Assembly (NCBI GenBank): GCA_022829145.1 | Contig: CM040758.1 | Location: 26,812,075-26,876,074, forward strand | Source of the DNA: Albula goreensis | Lineage: Eukaryota; Chordata; Actinopteri; Albuliformes; Albulidae | Direction: 5' to 3' | Length of the DNA stretch: 64,000 nt | In this document: positions 52,594-64,000 of the stretch, one piece after another | Layout: each line of letters begins with the position of its first letter | Position numbering within the stretch: the first letter of the stretch is position 1 | The notes under the pieces: model-generated | What the model saw: only the letters and a program-made list of their open reading frames with translations | What the model was told of the DNA's origin: nothing | Database searches by the model: none | Made by a program: the position numbers and the translations under genes

Positions 52594-53230
52594 AGCAGCT
52601 TGTGTTGGTGCACTCTGCGATCAGACAGAAGAAGATTATTAATATGCTGTTATTAATATGCAAGAGTAGTTATGCACTAAAGCACAAGGAGTCTGTGCTC
52701 AGCATATTGTTTGTTAGAGCGCTAACCAAAGCTGATTTTCCTCTCTGCAGATCACCTGTGCATCTGTTCAGATATCAGATCAGAATCAAATACTGAGAAA
52801 CAGCAGCGCTCCCACCCCCTTCTGTAAATGGGAATATGAAAGAGGAATGTGTTCAGTCACTTAAAAAAGGAGTCTGGTGGAAAAAGTCTTGGTTTAATGC
52901 TTGATTTTTTTATTTTTTATTTTTGACACTTTCAAATGAAATAGATTTTAGCAATGGATGCCTGTGTTCCTGCAAAACTTCTGCATTCTCTCTCTTTCCT
53001 CAAACTTTCCCTGTTTCCCAATCTTCACCCCCATCACCCCCCTTCTCTGTCTCCATTCTGAGGTCCTAGCGGCATGGTAACATTAAGTAAGCAGTAGAGC
53101 AAAGCGTTTCTCTCAGACTTCAGGGCAGCACTTAGTAAGTCCTCTGCTCTCTCTCTCTCACTATTGTTCTCCTCCCTCAGTGGCTGCTCGCAGTTTAAAG
53201 GCACATATGTATTCACGCTTCTTCCAGCAG
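52594..53230. repeat. Right copy of the block that begins beside the SAMD9-like stop
   Basis: Direct copy of 35681-36320, including the poly(A) signals (minus strand, 52909-52921) and the last lectin exon. Confidence 0.9.
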
Positions 53231-56200
53231 TACAGATCATTCCACTTTCCACATTCTGCAAGAGAGACAAGAGAGGGGGAGAAGAGAAACACATTTCAGT
53301 TCAGTCTATATATATAAAAACTGCTTGATATCTTTTCCACGGGCAAATGATTTTGCTACAGTTGTATTATTTTTATTACACGAGTTTAAAACAAAGGTTC
53401 AGGAGAATTATTCTCAGACGACCCATCCATCTATCATGTCACCTTTCCCGCTCCCATATGTGTATATGGGAAGTATATAAAGCTCATTTCCCGTTGCGCT
53501 CAGCATTTCTAGCATGGCAGTGTTCGGAACCTGGTTCCTCGGCTTCATCTACCCGGTCAGTCTCCCAAGAAGCTTCCAAAACTCGCCTCTGCAACCCACG
53601 CCGGTGTAACTGCATGGTCTGCAACCCTGTGTTTCCATTTCCGTTGGTAATATGACGTTCTTCTTCTTCTTTAATGAGTTTTATTGGCAGTTGGCAAACA
53701 ACGTAATGGTGCATGTCCGCCACCTACTGGAATGGGGTGTGGATCAAAATGTCTACTGTGCACTTGAAGAACAAAAAAAAACTTTAAATCTTTTCAATCA
53801 AACTAGTTTGTCTAAAATACTAAAATAAAACAATATAACACTGATTTCCTGAGGTCTTTTGTAGAACATCTCTTATGTCCAATCTTACTTTTATTCTTCT
53901 AAGGTTTTGAACAGGCTGCCTTCTTTCTGCCTCATATTTCTGACAGTGTACTATAACATTTTCAGCTGCTTCCTCTTGTCCACAGTAATCACATCTGCCA
54001 TTATTATGTTTTCCTTGTTTAAAAAATGTACTGCTTAATCATGTGTGTCCAAATCTTAGTCTTAATATCTCTCTTAATCCTTCCTGCATGCCTCATTTCA
54101 CCTCATTTCCTTTGAATTTTGTAAAACCACAGTCCTTTCCTCTCTTCCTCCCATTGCTTTTGCCACCTTTCCTTCAGTCTCTGCTTTATAATGCACTTGA
54201 CTTCTGTCCAACTAAGGCTAACTGCCAAGTCAATGTGATTATTTTTTGTGGCCTCATTTGCAACCTTACCTATCATTTCATTTCCTGTAATGCCTATATG
54301 TGCCATTACCCATAAAATTATTACTGTAAGGCCCATCATTTAAATTCTGTATAATGTTTGTTTTATTTCTATCAAAATGTCTGGTCTGCTGTCTGAATGA
54401 CTGTACTGTAAACCAGCCAGTGATGAGCTTGAGTCAGAACAAATGGTCGCTCTCAGTGGTCTGGTATCCTCCATCCACTGCACTGCTGACAGTATTATAA
54501 GCATTTCTCCTGTGTAAACTGATAATCCCGCACTGCTCCTGTCCCCAACTTTGACATGAAGCTCTGGAACAATAAATGCTACTCCTGCCCCCAAAACTCT
54601 TTGATGCCTCTGTATAAATCTGGATGTAACTATCAACATATTTCTGTATAGTATGTGAATTAAAATTCCCTCCCTATCATTGTTCTTCTTTTATAAAATT
54701 GTAAGATCTACTGTGGCATCAGGCAGTATCCAAGGTTGTGCTGTTGGCAGTGGTACTCTTGGACTAAAGTTTATTTTATCCACTCTACATTCTGCTGCTT
54801 TCTGTGTCACTGTCCATCCAAAGAGTTTTGTTTCTCTCCTCTCCTTTTCCCAAAAAGGTTTTAAAGTGTCCTGTGTTGGATGATCCTGACTATGGCCCTT
54901 TAAATTAACCCAGTAATTTAATGTTACCTGTATTCTTCTCATTTCCAGTGGCATTTCTCCCATTTCCAGCTGTAATGCTGCTGCTGGGGTTGTTTTAAAT
55001 GCACCTGTGCATAACTGCAATGTCTGATGTTTAATGCCATCTCATTTTTAAAGAGCTGTGCTTGCTGCTGATCCATAGACCACACAACCATAATCTAATA
55101 TTGATCTGATTAATCCATTGTATATGGCCTTCCATGCAGTTCTGTCTGCCCCCATTCACTCCCAACTAAACACCTTATTACATTTACGACTTTCTTACAT
55201 TAATCCACTATTTTCTGAATATGTACAGCCCATGTAATTCTTTCATCAAACCATAACCCTAAAAACCTCAAGTGTTTCACTATCTCCAGCTCTTGATTAT
55301 ATAATTTTAGTTTTACACCACCAGCAATTATTTTCTTTGTAAAAAAACATTGTCTTGTCAACTGAAATTTAAAACCCCATTTATATGCCCACTCTTCTAC
55401 TTTCATAATAGCCCCCTGCAGTTTCTTTACAATGAACTCCAAATTTCTTCCCCTCTTCCAAATTGCCCCATCCTCCACAAAAAGCAAACCCCCATCCCAT
55501 TCTCTATTTTCATAAATACATCATTTATCATTATGGAGAATAATAAAGGGCTTACTCTGCTTTCTTGAGGTGTTCCATTGTCAACCACAAATTTCCCTGA
55601 ATAGTTCTTTCCTATTCTGACTTACATTAAAAGCTTCCTATTAAAAAATTATTGATCCATCTATATATCTGACCTTCCATACCAAATTTACAAAGTCTTA
55701 TTAAACACACAACTGCATCCATGGTACTTCTTCCTCTCCTAAAGCCACTCTGGTATTTAGATATATATCCTTTATTTTCCATAGAATATGTTAGCCTTTC
55801 ATTTACCATTTTCTCCATTATTCTGCAGATGTTGGACGCTAACACAATTGGTCTATAACTCCCTGGGTTTGTGAATCTTTCCCTGGGTTTGTTAATCTTT
55901 CCCTGGGTTTGTGAATCTTTCCCTGGGTTTGTGAATCTTTCCCCGGGTTTGTGCAATCTTTTTCTGGGTTTGTGAATCTTTCCCTGGGTTTGTGAATCTT
56001 TCCCTGGGTTTGTTAATCTTTCCCTGGGTTTGTTAATTTTCCCTGGGTTTGTGAATCTTTCCCTGGGTTTATGAATCTTTCCCTTGTTCAGTTCTGTCTT
56101 TGTAAATGGCTTGTTTAATACGTCATTGGTGTCTTCCTCATGCTCTTCATTACCCACTATTGTAGTCTCCCTCCCTCTTTTTCCCTCTTCACTAATATTG

Positions 56201-59200
56201 TCTGAACTGTGAATTTCAACAAAAGTTTTTCTTTCCAGTATCTCCGCTTTCTCCTCGTCGCTCATTGCAGTTGTTTCACCATCATTTAAGACTAGATATC
56301 CATACTCTCTTTTAATCCCATTCATTCTTTTTATCATTCCAATTTGACGTTTCACCCCCTTATTTGTAATAACAGTATGACATATTCTTGCACTTTGACC
56401 CTTGCGTATGTATGTACTTATTCACGTCGTACCTTCATATTGTTACAAAACTCCTAGCTAGGAAGTTTTTATACTTTACAAAGCTTTATGCTTAGTTTAG
56501 CTTAGCTAAACCTAGTTAACTAGGGCCTGCATGGTGACATTATAGTTAAGGAAATTAGCAATGTAGCTAATGGTTAAGTGCTTTACGGTTCATTTATACA
56601 GTACACAATAACATATATACATTTATATATAAATAATATTTCAATTCCATGCACATGAAATGTATATGAAACGTACCTGTTGACGTGTTTTGAGGTTATC
56701 AATAACCCTTTTTTGGCAGAGATGCTAACAAATTGAAAATTAGGCCCGGTAACTTTGCTAATAGGTCATTATCTTGCTTGCTATTGTGAGTTAATAAAAA
56801 GCTTTGTAGAAAAAGACTTGGAGGCCTATCATATTTGTGTGGGAGGACTATTTATTTATTGTGGCTTTTATTTTGCCTGTCTGAGCAACTTCGCAGAGTG
56901 CGTTCAGCACTTCATCCTTAGGGTGAGGACAGAAATTAGGTGTGTAAAGTCAGTTTATTGATTATCAGAATGTCTGTCATTCTCAACATCAAATTCCACA
57001 TTGATACAGTGCCATACCTTTACCTGTCTGCTAGTGACTACAAAGATAAAATTTAATAACTGATGTAGTTTGCTAATAGTTACGCTAAGGGAAGTGCTGC
57101 TGCGTTATTCTCGAACAGCGCGTTCAAAAAAAAAAAAAAAAAACCTGTTGTCAAGATTAAATCAAACCTTCACTTGGTTTGATACAATCTAATTTTACTT
57201 GCCTTTCCTTCTCTGCTAGCAAGTTAGCTAACAATTTATTAGGACTCTTATCCGTGTGACATCTTACATTCATGCTAGAAAATCAAAAATGTTAGGTACA
57301 TACCACAAGCTAGCTTGCTCAAAATCAGTACGTACATCGCTACATACATACACGTACATATTTTAGCTAAAACCTGTGTACGTGTGACAAGCTTGATGGC
57401 TTGGAAGTATTTTCTTGAGCCAGTATCTACATTGATACATAACTGGCAATCCCTGTTTTCCTGTGTGTTTTTATTTGTTTTACAGATTTTCCACTAAAAG
57501 GGGTAAATATTTGTTGAAATTCTGTTGTGGTTTCCCTTCCACTCACCACCCGGGTCAGTGGCCTGCCACTGCACCACAGTAGCCTTTAAAATTATTTTAT
57601 AGTTATGTACCAAGTATTTCTGATTTATGGCACTAATGTAAGATTCTGAAAGTAGTATTCAAGTCAGTAAGATTCATATCGGCCATCTCCACTTCTGTTT
57701 ACTCATTGTACACCCTGTGCTGGCCAGAAGCAGATGCCCATGTTTTGAGATGATGTTTTGCAGATGTTTTCCCAATGTTGTTTTGGCTTGCTCTAAGGAG
57801 TTTCAGGCCTGGGATCAATTGTAAAGCTGCTTGTGACAACTTGTTGTAAAAAGTGCAATTCAAATGAAATTGAACAGAATTGAGTAAGCTTAGCTATTGA
57901 AACATTATCTTTAACGTTAACCTACAATATACACAGAGTGAAAACATGGAAACAATATGTAAATAATCATCCCATACAAATATTACACATAGTCTGATTA
58001 GTCATATATTAAAAGCTGTTTATTAACTCACAATATGAAGCTAGAGGATGAGCTATTAGCAATAAATGTCCTTGCTTAATTTTTTAGTTTTACCATTTTG
58101 GCGCAAGAAAAAAGTTAATCTATTCCAACCACATTGCTACTGCCAACATCATAAATATGGCCGCTCATGTCCCAGTGCCACTGCTCTGCCATCCCATCCG
58201 GGTTTTCAGTCGGTAATCAGTTCATCCACTCAGGCTGTGTCCTTGGCCACCATAAAGCTATGTTTTCTCCATTTCAGTTCCAGAAATTCCAGATGCAGAC
58301 AAGACACCCGTGCGTGTACCCTCATACCACAACCTGCTGTCCTGCAACTCATCCTCTCTATCACCTGCACCTGCTATGAATTAATTCAGTCTTACAAGTG
58401 CTCAACAATTGTATTACACAGCATGGATCTGCATTTCTCAGCCACCATAACATTCCATTCCCATCTTCCGATCTAATCACGTACTCGTCTGTTATCACTT
58501 ATGCTCGCTCTCACTTATGAATTAAAACATCGACCATTACAGTCTACCTTCGTGGTATACAGTTCTTCCATATAGCACCTGCATTAATATTATGTTATAT
58601 CTCAGTACATTTGGCCGGCAGTCTGAGAGTTTTTCTAGTGAATTGGAGTTTGATAAAAGCCAGGAGAATTATTCTCAGAAAACCCCTCCACCTATCACAT
58701 CAACTTTTCTGTTATATATGTATACCATGTACCTCATCTCTCATCCTGCTCTGCATTTCTGGCATCCCTCCTCCTCCCATCTCCACCTTCTCTTTGTTTA
58801 AAAAAACAACCTGATTAAGCCTGTTTCTGTCAGTTTCTTTTAGTCACCTATAGTGAGGATTCTTCCTCTCAACACCAAGGAGAGATACTACTCGTCCCCC
58901 TTTGGACTCCAAGCCCGAGATAAAATACTGTCTCTATGACAAATACCAGCCCTTAACAATAAACCCATCTAAACGCTCTAGTTGTCTGAAAAGTATTCTC
59001 ATGAATTATTATTATTATTATTATTATTATTGGGCTCCCCTTATTCCCCTTATCAATGTGGAAAGTGGCTGTTATGTGTGTTTGCTGCATCCACACAGGA
59101 GGCCCCTGGTATCTCACCGTTCATCTCCAGGCAGTGCTCCTGCCCTTTAGCTTCGTTGGGCTCTCCTGGTGCCCAAACCTTGTAGTTCCAGGGAGACCCG

Positions 59201-61010
59201 TCAGTCCAGATGTAGGTCTTCGTCTGAGAGACACGGAGAGGACTATCAGCAGATGTAGCTCTGCTATGACAAATAATAATTATCAGAGAAGGAAGAAGAA
59301 GTTGAATAGCACATTTAATGCGCAGGGCAGTATGACACATACTGAAGGAATCTGCAGGCCGCCCAGCCAGGTGCCAGGACTTCTTGCACCGTACTTCATG
59401 ATGATGGACAGGACAGCCCTGTTCTCCTTCTGACTGTGCAGTGACACCAGGTGACCACCAGGGGCCTGCCTTGCACAGTTGGACTAAAAGGGAGAGAGAA
59501 ACAGAAAGCAACACCGCAGCGGGTAGGAATGCTGAAAACACAACTTTAACAACACAGACAACATAGAAATGTTTTAATAATGGAAATAATGGCAAAACAC
59601 TGTGCTGAGAGTAAAGGTTTATACAGTGCAGTACATTAACACTGAACAGAGAGAAAGAGGGTTAATACAATACAGTACATTAACACTGCACTGATAGAGA
59701 AGGGTTAATACAGTACAGTACATTAACACTGCACTGAGAGAGAGAGGGTTAATACAGTACAATACATTAACACTGCACTGAGAGAGGGTTATTACAGTAC
59801 AGTACATTAACACTGCACTGAGAGAGAGAGGGTTAATACAGTACAATACATTAACACTGCACTGAGAGAGGGTTAATACAGTACAGCACATTAACACTGC
59901 ACTGAGAGAGAGGGTTAATACAGTACAGTACATTAACACTGCACTGAGAGAGAGGGTTAATACAGTACAGTACATTAACACTGCACTAAGAGAGAGGGTT
60001 AATACAGTACAGTACATTTACACTGCACTGAGAGAGAGGGTTAATACAGTACAGTACATGAACACTGCACTGAGAGAGAGGGTTAATACAGTACAGTACA
60101 TTAACACTGCACTGAGAGAGAGGGTTAATACAGTACAGTACATGAACACTGCACTGAGAGAGCGGGTTAATACAGTACAGTACTTAAACACTGCACTGAG
60201 AGAGAGGGTTAATACAGTACCGTACATTAACACTGCACTGAGAGAGGGTTAATACAGTACAGTACATGAACACTGCACTGAGAGAGAGAGGATTAATACA
60301 GTACAGTACATTAACACTGCACTGAGAGAGCGGGTTAATACAGTACAGTACTTAAACACTGCACTGAGAGAGAGGGTTAATACAGTACCGTACATTAACA
60401 CTGCACTGAGAGAGAGGGTTAATACAGTACAGTACATGAACACTACACTGAGAGAGAGAGGATTAATACAGTACAGTACATTAGCATACTGAATGAATAC
60501 AGTGGATTATTGGGGTTACCTCAGCAGTACCAAAGTTGACACGTCCTTTGAAATGTTTGACGCAGTAGGACCCCACTCTGTACCAGCTGGTGTAGCCCCA
60601 TTTATTGCAGGCCCGGGGGAAAAACTCCTTCAGCCCTGCAGAGAGGAGAGAGAGAGTCATTCTCATATCGTCAGTAGGGAGGAAATAGCCTTATACATAG
60701 GCCAAACGTTGATTTTAGCATGGTGTAACCTCTTAAACAGTCCTGCAATGCTACATATGCTGCAGTGCAACATTATCACAATACAATGGTCATGGTATGA
60801 TAGTGTTCAATGGAGGACTTTTTTTAAGCTAAAGTAACCCAACTCTGTCAGACATATTCCCAGCAGCGCAGGGAGCTGAACCTGTCATTTCTAAGCAGCA
60901 AAGGCAGAATCATCATGGTAAAGTGATCTCTGTTACGTACTTTTCTCTATGGTCATGGCAGCCACAGAGACCAAGAGGAAAACCAACACCAGCGCACTCG
61001 CAGCCTTCAT
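53161..61010 (-). CDS. Secreted C-type lectin, ladderlectin type, copy C (175 aa), last intron expanded by repeats
   Basis: Five coding exons on the minus strand: 61010-60941, 60635-60520, 59483-59343, 59223-59118, 53255-53161. Exon 4 ends in phase 1 after EMN, and the distant exon 5 supplies the completing bases, reading ECGKWNDLYCWKKREYICAF to a TAG stop. All donors and acceptors are GT-AG. The signal peptide is identical to copies A and B. This copy has EPN and WND, the classic calcium and mannose-type binding motifs, with six cysteines. Intron 4 is 5.86 kb, against 0.44 kb in A and 0.26 kb in B, and contains a LINE and other repeats. The open frame is intact; whether the long intron is spliced efficiently is unknown. 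Confidence 0.87.
53655..56355 (-). mobile_element. Broken non-LTR retrotransposon (LINE) with RT and RNase H remains
   Basis: On the minus strand: SYRPIVLASNICRIMEKMV and YQSGFRRGRSTMDA (RT motifs, 55.7-55.87 kb), VDNGTPQES (about 55.57 kb), FVEDGAIW where a live element has a YADD/FADD-type catalytic box (about 55.47 kb), then RNase H-like ICSDSSSSLAG and MAHIGITGNE (54.1-54.5 kb). The 3' end reads CCAATAAAACTCATTAAAGA plus a GAA-rich tail, common for fish I-type LINEs. Frames are broken and the catalytic box is altered, so it is inactive. It lies inside intron 4 of lectin C in the same orientation as the gene. Confidence 0.85.
55861..56090. repeat. 20-bp minisatellite inside the LINE coding region (about 11 copies)
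   Basis: Unit CCCTGGGTTTGTGAATCTTT. It sits directly upstream of the SYRPI motif, and its minus-strand translation (GKDSQTQG/NPG) resembles the normal residues before SYRPI in such LINEs. Confidence 0.93.
56356..58980. other. Rest of lectin C intron 4
   Basis: No gene recognised. Poly(A) at 57127-57143. 58660-58770 (GGAGAATTATTCTCAGAAAA onward) resembles 53398-53530 on the other side of the LINE, so both may belong to one older repeat that the LINE split or to two copies of it. Confidence 0.5.
57740..57900 (+). mobile_element. L2-like LINE or SINE 3' tail
   Basis: GTAAAGCTGCTTGTGACAAC followed by TTGTAAAAAGTGCAATTCAA and AAATTGAACAGAATTGA is the tail of a very common teleost element. Body not identified. 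Confidence 0.6.
59007..59031. repeat. (ATT)n in lectin C intron 4
   Basis: The same short AAT/ATT tract occurs in intron 4 of lectin A (36431-36472) and lectin B (50463-50515), showing that intron 4 is homologous in all three. Confidence 0.85.
59610..60480. repeat. 42-bp minisatellite in lectin C intron 2 (about 20 copies)
   Basis: Same unit as in A and B, with the highest copy number and several shorter variants (for example near 59760 and 59860). Confidence 0.95.
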
Positions 61011-61543
61011 CTCTCCCTCCTCTTCCTCTATGTCTTTATTTGTGCTGTGAAGAAAAAACATGACTCTAATATCCAAGGGGAGCTGTATCACATCTACAAA
61101 GACAGAAATCCTACCTGTTTCTGGGTGTGTGTTTCTCTTATAATTACCATATAGTTATCTTTGTCTGTGTGAGTTGGGCTAACACGGTCACAGACATGCA
61201 GTTTTGAGTTTTACACACAGATTAGTTTATGTCTTGTATATATGTTGTATCTCATGACTAGAGGAGTCCCACGCCTAAATGTTAGTACCACTATGAAAAT
61301 TCAAAAATTCACAATGCTTCCCCATCTAAAATGACTAAAATTAATTTCTAAAATTATACAGTAGAAATGTAAAAAGTAACCCTTGTTTTCAGATAAGAAA
61401 AAGTATTAGAGATCTCGGATATAATCTGCAGAAAGTTCTATTCAAGCATGTCAGGTATATATGTACATGTATTATGAACATATAACCCATGATTATAAAT
61501 ATATATGATTATATATACACATGAAAAAAATGTATTCTGCCTT

Positions 61544-61606
61544 AGCTGAAAGTGTGAGGGTTGTCCGTCCCATGCTCCCCAGTTCTCTCTTTCTCCTCCT
61601 TTTTAT
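61544..61606 (-). promoter_or_regulatory. Lectin C TATA box and leader, splice donor altered
   Basis: The TATA core (ATAAAAAG on the minus strand) is at 61606-61599. The leader aligns with those of A and B, but where they read CAG|GTAAGG this one reads CAGCTAAGG at 61545-61544, so the usual 5' UTR donor is lost. Confidence 0.6.
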
Positions 61607-61849
61607 CAGTAAAACTCGTCTCCTCCTCTTCCTCACTCGACCCGCTTATTTTTGTCCATTTATGGAAATCATTTCACGCTCAGCTCCCTCAGTGTTACAT
61701 ACATCATCCAGCGTTTCCTCTTTATTGATGATTTGCAGAAATAAAATTCTGCGAAACTGTGCATTAATTATTGTTGAAATGATTAAAATTAAATACTTCC
61801 TTTTTTACAATAAAATGCCCAACAAATGCAGACAAGGTTGACACCCCAG

Positions 61850-62715
61850 TTTAACTGCTCACAGAACAGAGATACACCCCAGATTTACTGCACACAGAAC
61901 AGAGACACACCCCAGATTTACTGCACACAGAACAGAGATACACCCCAGATTTACTGCACACAGAACAGAGATACACCCCAGATTTACTGCACACAGAACA
62001 GAGATACACCCCAGATTTACTGCACACAGAACAGATATACACCCCAGATTTACTGCACACAGAACAGAGATACACCCCAGATTTACTGCACACAGAACAG
62101 AGACACACCCCAGATTTACTGCACACAGAGCAGAGATACACCCCAGATTTACTGCACACAGAACAGAGATACACCCCAGATTTACTGCACACAGAGCAGA
62201 CATACACCCCAGTTTAACTGCACACAGAACAGAGATAAACCCCAGATTTACTGCACACAGAACAGAGATACACCCCAGATTTACTGCACACAGAACAGAG
62301 ACACACCCCAGATTTACTGCACACAGAACAGAGATACACCCCAGATTTACTGCACACAGAACAGAGATACACCCCAGATTTACTGCACACAGAACAGGAG
62401 ATACACCCCAGATTTACTGCACACAGAACAGAGATACACCCCAGATTTACTGCACACAGAACAGAGATACACCCCAGATTTACTGCACAAAGAACAGAGA
62501 TACACCCCAGATTTACTGCACACAGAACAGAGATACACCCCAGATTTACTGCACACAGAACAGAGATACACCCCAGATTTACTGCACACAGAACAGAGAT
62601 ACACCCCAGATTTACTGCACACAGAACAGAGATACACCCCAGATTTACTACACACAGAACAGAGATACACCCCAGATTTACTGCACACAGAGCAGAGATA
62701 CACCCCAGATTTGTC
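61850..62715. repeat. 33-bp minisatellite (about 26 copies)
   Basis: The unit contains GAGATACACCCCAGATTTAC and TGCACACAGAACA. Period 33 is a multiple of three, giving a 312-codon open frame and antisense frames that are artefacts. Confidence 0.95.
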
Positions 62716-64000
62716 TGTGATGTTCATGGCAAACACGGCAACAGGCCTGAGGCTTGAACACTGACACTGAGCAGCTTGTGGTCTTTGTACTAACATCCTC
62801 CACACTGTCTCATACTTCACAACCAGCTACCAAGATATCAGGAAGTTCCAAAACATGAAAACCATGAAGAAACTGCGAAACACTGAAGCAAAATACATAG
62901 ACCGACTTAAAATTTAATTTGAAAACTAAAACTCATACATGGTAAGCATTACATCTGTTTCATAAAGTACAGAAAATGCAAACAAAAACAAAGAAATAGC
63001 ACATTATAGCAAGTGAAAATGCATACATACTGACTAATTCATGCCCTGATTGCCTCTGTTTGTTAGGGCAGTGGTTCAAACACCATCTTTCCAGTCTAAG
63101 TGGAATGATTTTTTCTAGTTTTATGAAGCATGAGGTTTGAAATACTCATGGACTTATTGACGGAAAACTCATACAGAAGACATGAGAGTCAGTTACCTGG
63201 TTTTGTCTGGTAGAGGGTCTTTTGGATTTAGCTATAAGATAATTTCTGTCTGTAGTCTGTTGGCGGTTGATCAGAGTTGTACACTACCAAGAGCATGGTT
63301 AAATAGCACCTTGGTAAAAATGAGACTAACAGGTCTAAACCCAAAAAAGCACAATGCTTTAATTATTTAAATAGACAGCTGACACAGGCAGACACATGTT
63401 ATGACTGTCATCAGTGTGGCCCTGAATAAAGAGGAACTAGTTGGCACCAATATCATTATTTTTCACCCTCTTATGTGTGATAGACTACATTTCTATCACT
63501 TCTCACCATCTCTGCCTCAAGAGGCAGCGGTCAGAGGAGCTGCTGAAGAGTAAACACTGTTCAAAGTGACCACAGTCACTCATGTGAGTCTCTTCACTGA
63601 CGCCCCAACGGTCTGTTCACAGGCAGCCATTTTGAGTGTCATGTTTATGCTCCTGTCCTGTGACAAATGTAATGTCATTCTCAGTGACAAACTGGGCCTC
63701 AGAGTGTCCAGAATGAATCCACAGAGCGAGAACACACTGGAAAAGTGTTATAATGCAGCCATTACTGCTAATGGACATGGCATGTCCAGTGTGACTGTAT
63801 CTTTAGTGTCTATGGTGCCACGTTATCTTTGGTTAGATTCCTGTAGTACCAAGGAGACAAGCAAACTGAGCCATCATCTGTCTCCAGACCCAAGCGTCCA
63901 CTCATGATATCAAATATCATTAATATCAAGCCTAATATCACGTCGTACGGATGCCCCACACAATGGTACTGAGTGACCAGTGAGAAATGTTACCCATAAT
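62716..64000. other. Right flank
   Basis: 62907-63435 duplicates parts of 51005-52145. 63545-63615 is an inverted copy of about 43495-43565 (edge of the right arm of the inverted duplication). A 113-codon frame at 63566-63907 overlaps this copy and resembles no protein I know. Confidence 0.6.

Noticed and set aside
61826..62764. 312-codon open frame on the plus strand and several antisense frames
   Set aside because: They are produced by a 33-bp tandem repeat whose period is a multiple of three; no start context, no splice sites, no domain.
63566..63907. 113-codon frame as a new gene
   Set aside because: Its start lies in a copy of the duplicated repeat edge; no recognisable domain or splice context.

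Overview
The window is vertebrate nuclear DNA, almost certainly from a ray-finned (teleost) fish. Genes have introns with GT-AG junctions. Degenerate tRNA-derived SINEs, a Tc1-like transposase fragment and a LINE with RNase H are present, and microsatellites and minisatellites are very dense. I cannot name the species.

Layout. (1) 1-16.7 kb, minus strand: the 5' two-thirds of a kdm2a-like lysine demethylase gene. I could join 14 coding exons with consistent phases, giving 609 codons from the start ATG through the JmjC domain, the CXXC zinc finger and the start of the PHD finger; the F-box and LRR part lies off the left edge. Its promoter is probably the CCAAT-rich patch at 16.65-17.35 kb. (2) 19.9-27.9 kb, minus strand: a complete 10-exon syntaxin-3-like t-SNARE gene (285 codons plus stop). 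(3) 31.26-35.66 kb, plus strand: a 1467-codon single-coding-exon SAMD9/SAMD9L-like gene with SAM, AlbA-like, P-loop NTPase and C-terminal OB-like parts. (4) 35.7-63.6 kb: a lectin cluster. Three secreted C-type-lectin-domain genes of ladderlectin type (A minus, B plus, C minus; 179, 177 and 175 aa) share the same five-coding-exon plan, signal peptide, TATA box and intron-2 minisatellite. A and B form the arms of a large inverted duplication whose spacer holds a 36-bp minisatellite. C is a direct duplicate of the A block, with its last intron stretched to about 5.9 kb by a LINE and other repeats.

Working together: kdm2a (chromatin) and stx3 (exocytosis) are housekeeping or neuronal/epithelial genes with no visible functional tie to the rest. 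samd9l and the lectin cluster are both families linked to innate defence, and the lectin block duplication starts about 17 bp after the samd9l stop codon.

The most unusual signal is that tandem repeats repeatedly start at, or contain, 5' splice sites. kdm2a exon 3 is followed by a 58-bp minisatellite in which each unit carries a copy of the exon end plus its donor. kdm2a exons 11 and 5 are followed by partial copies of their own 3' ends. kdm2a intron 9 is built of GTGAGTG-rich units, and a minisatellite begins at the stop codon of stx3. All three lectin genes carry the same 42-bp minisatellite just inside intron 2. All joins were made by eye from phase and family knowledge; no alignment or transcript was available.
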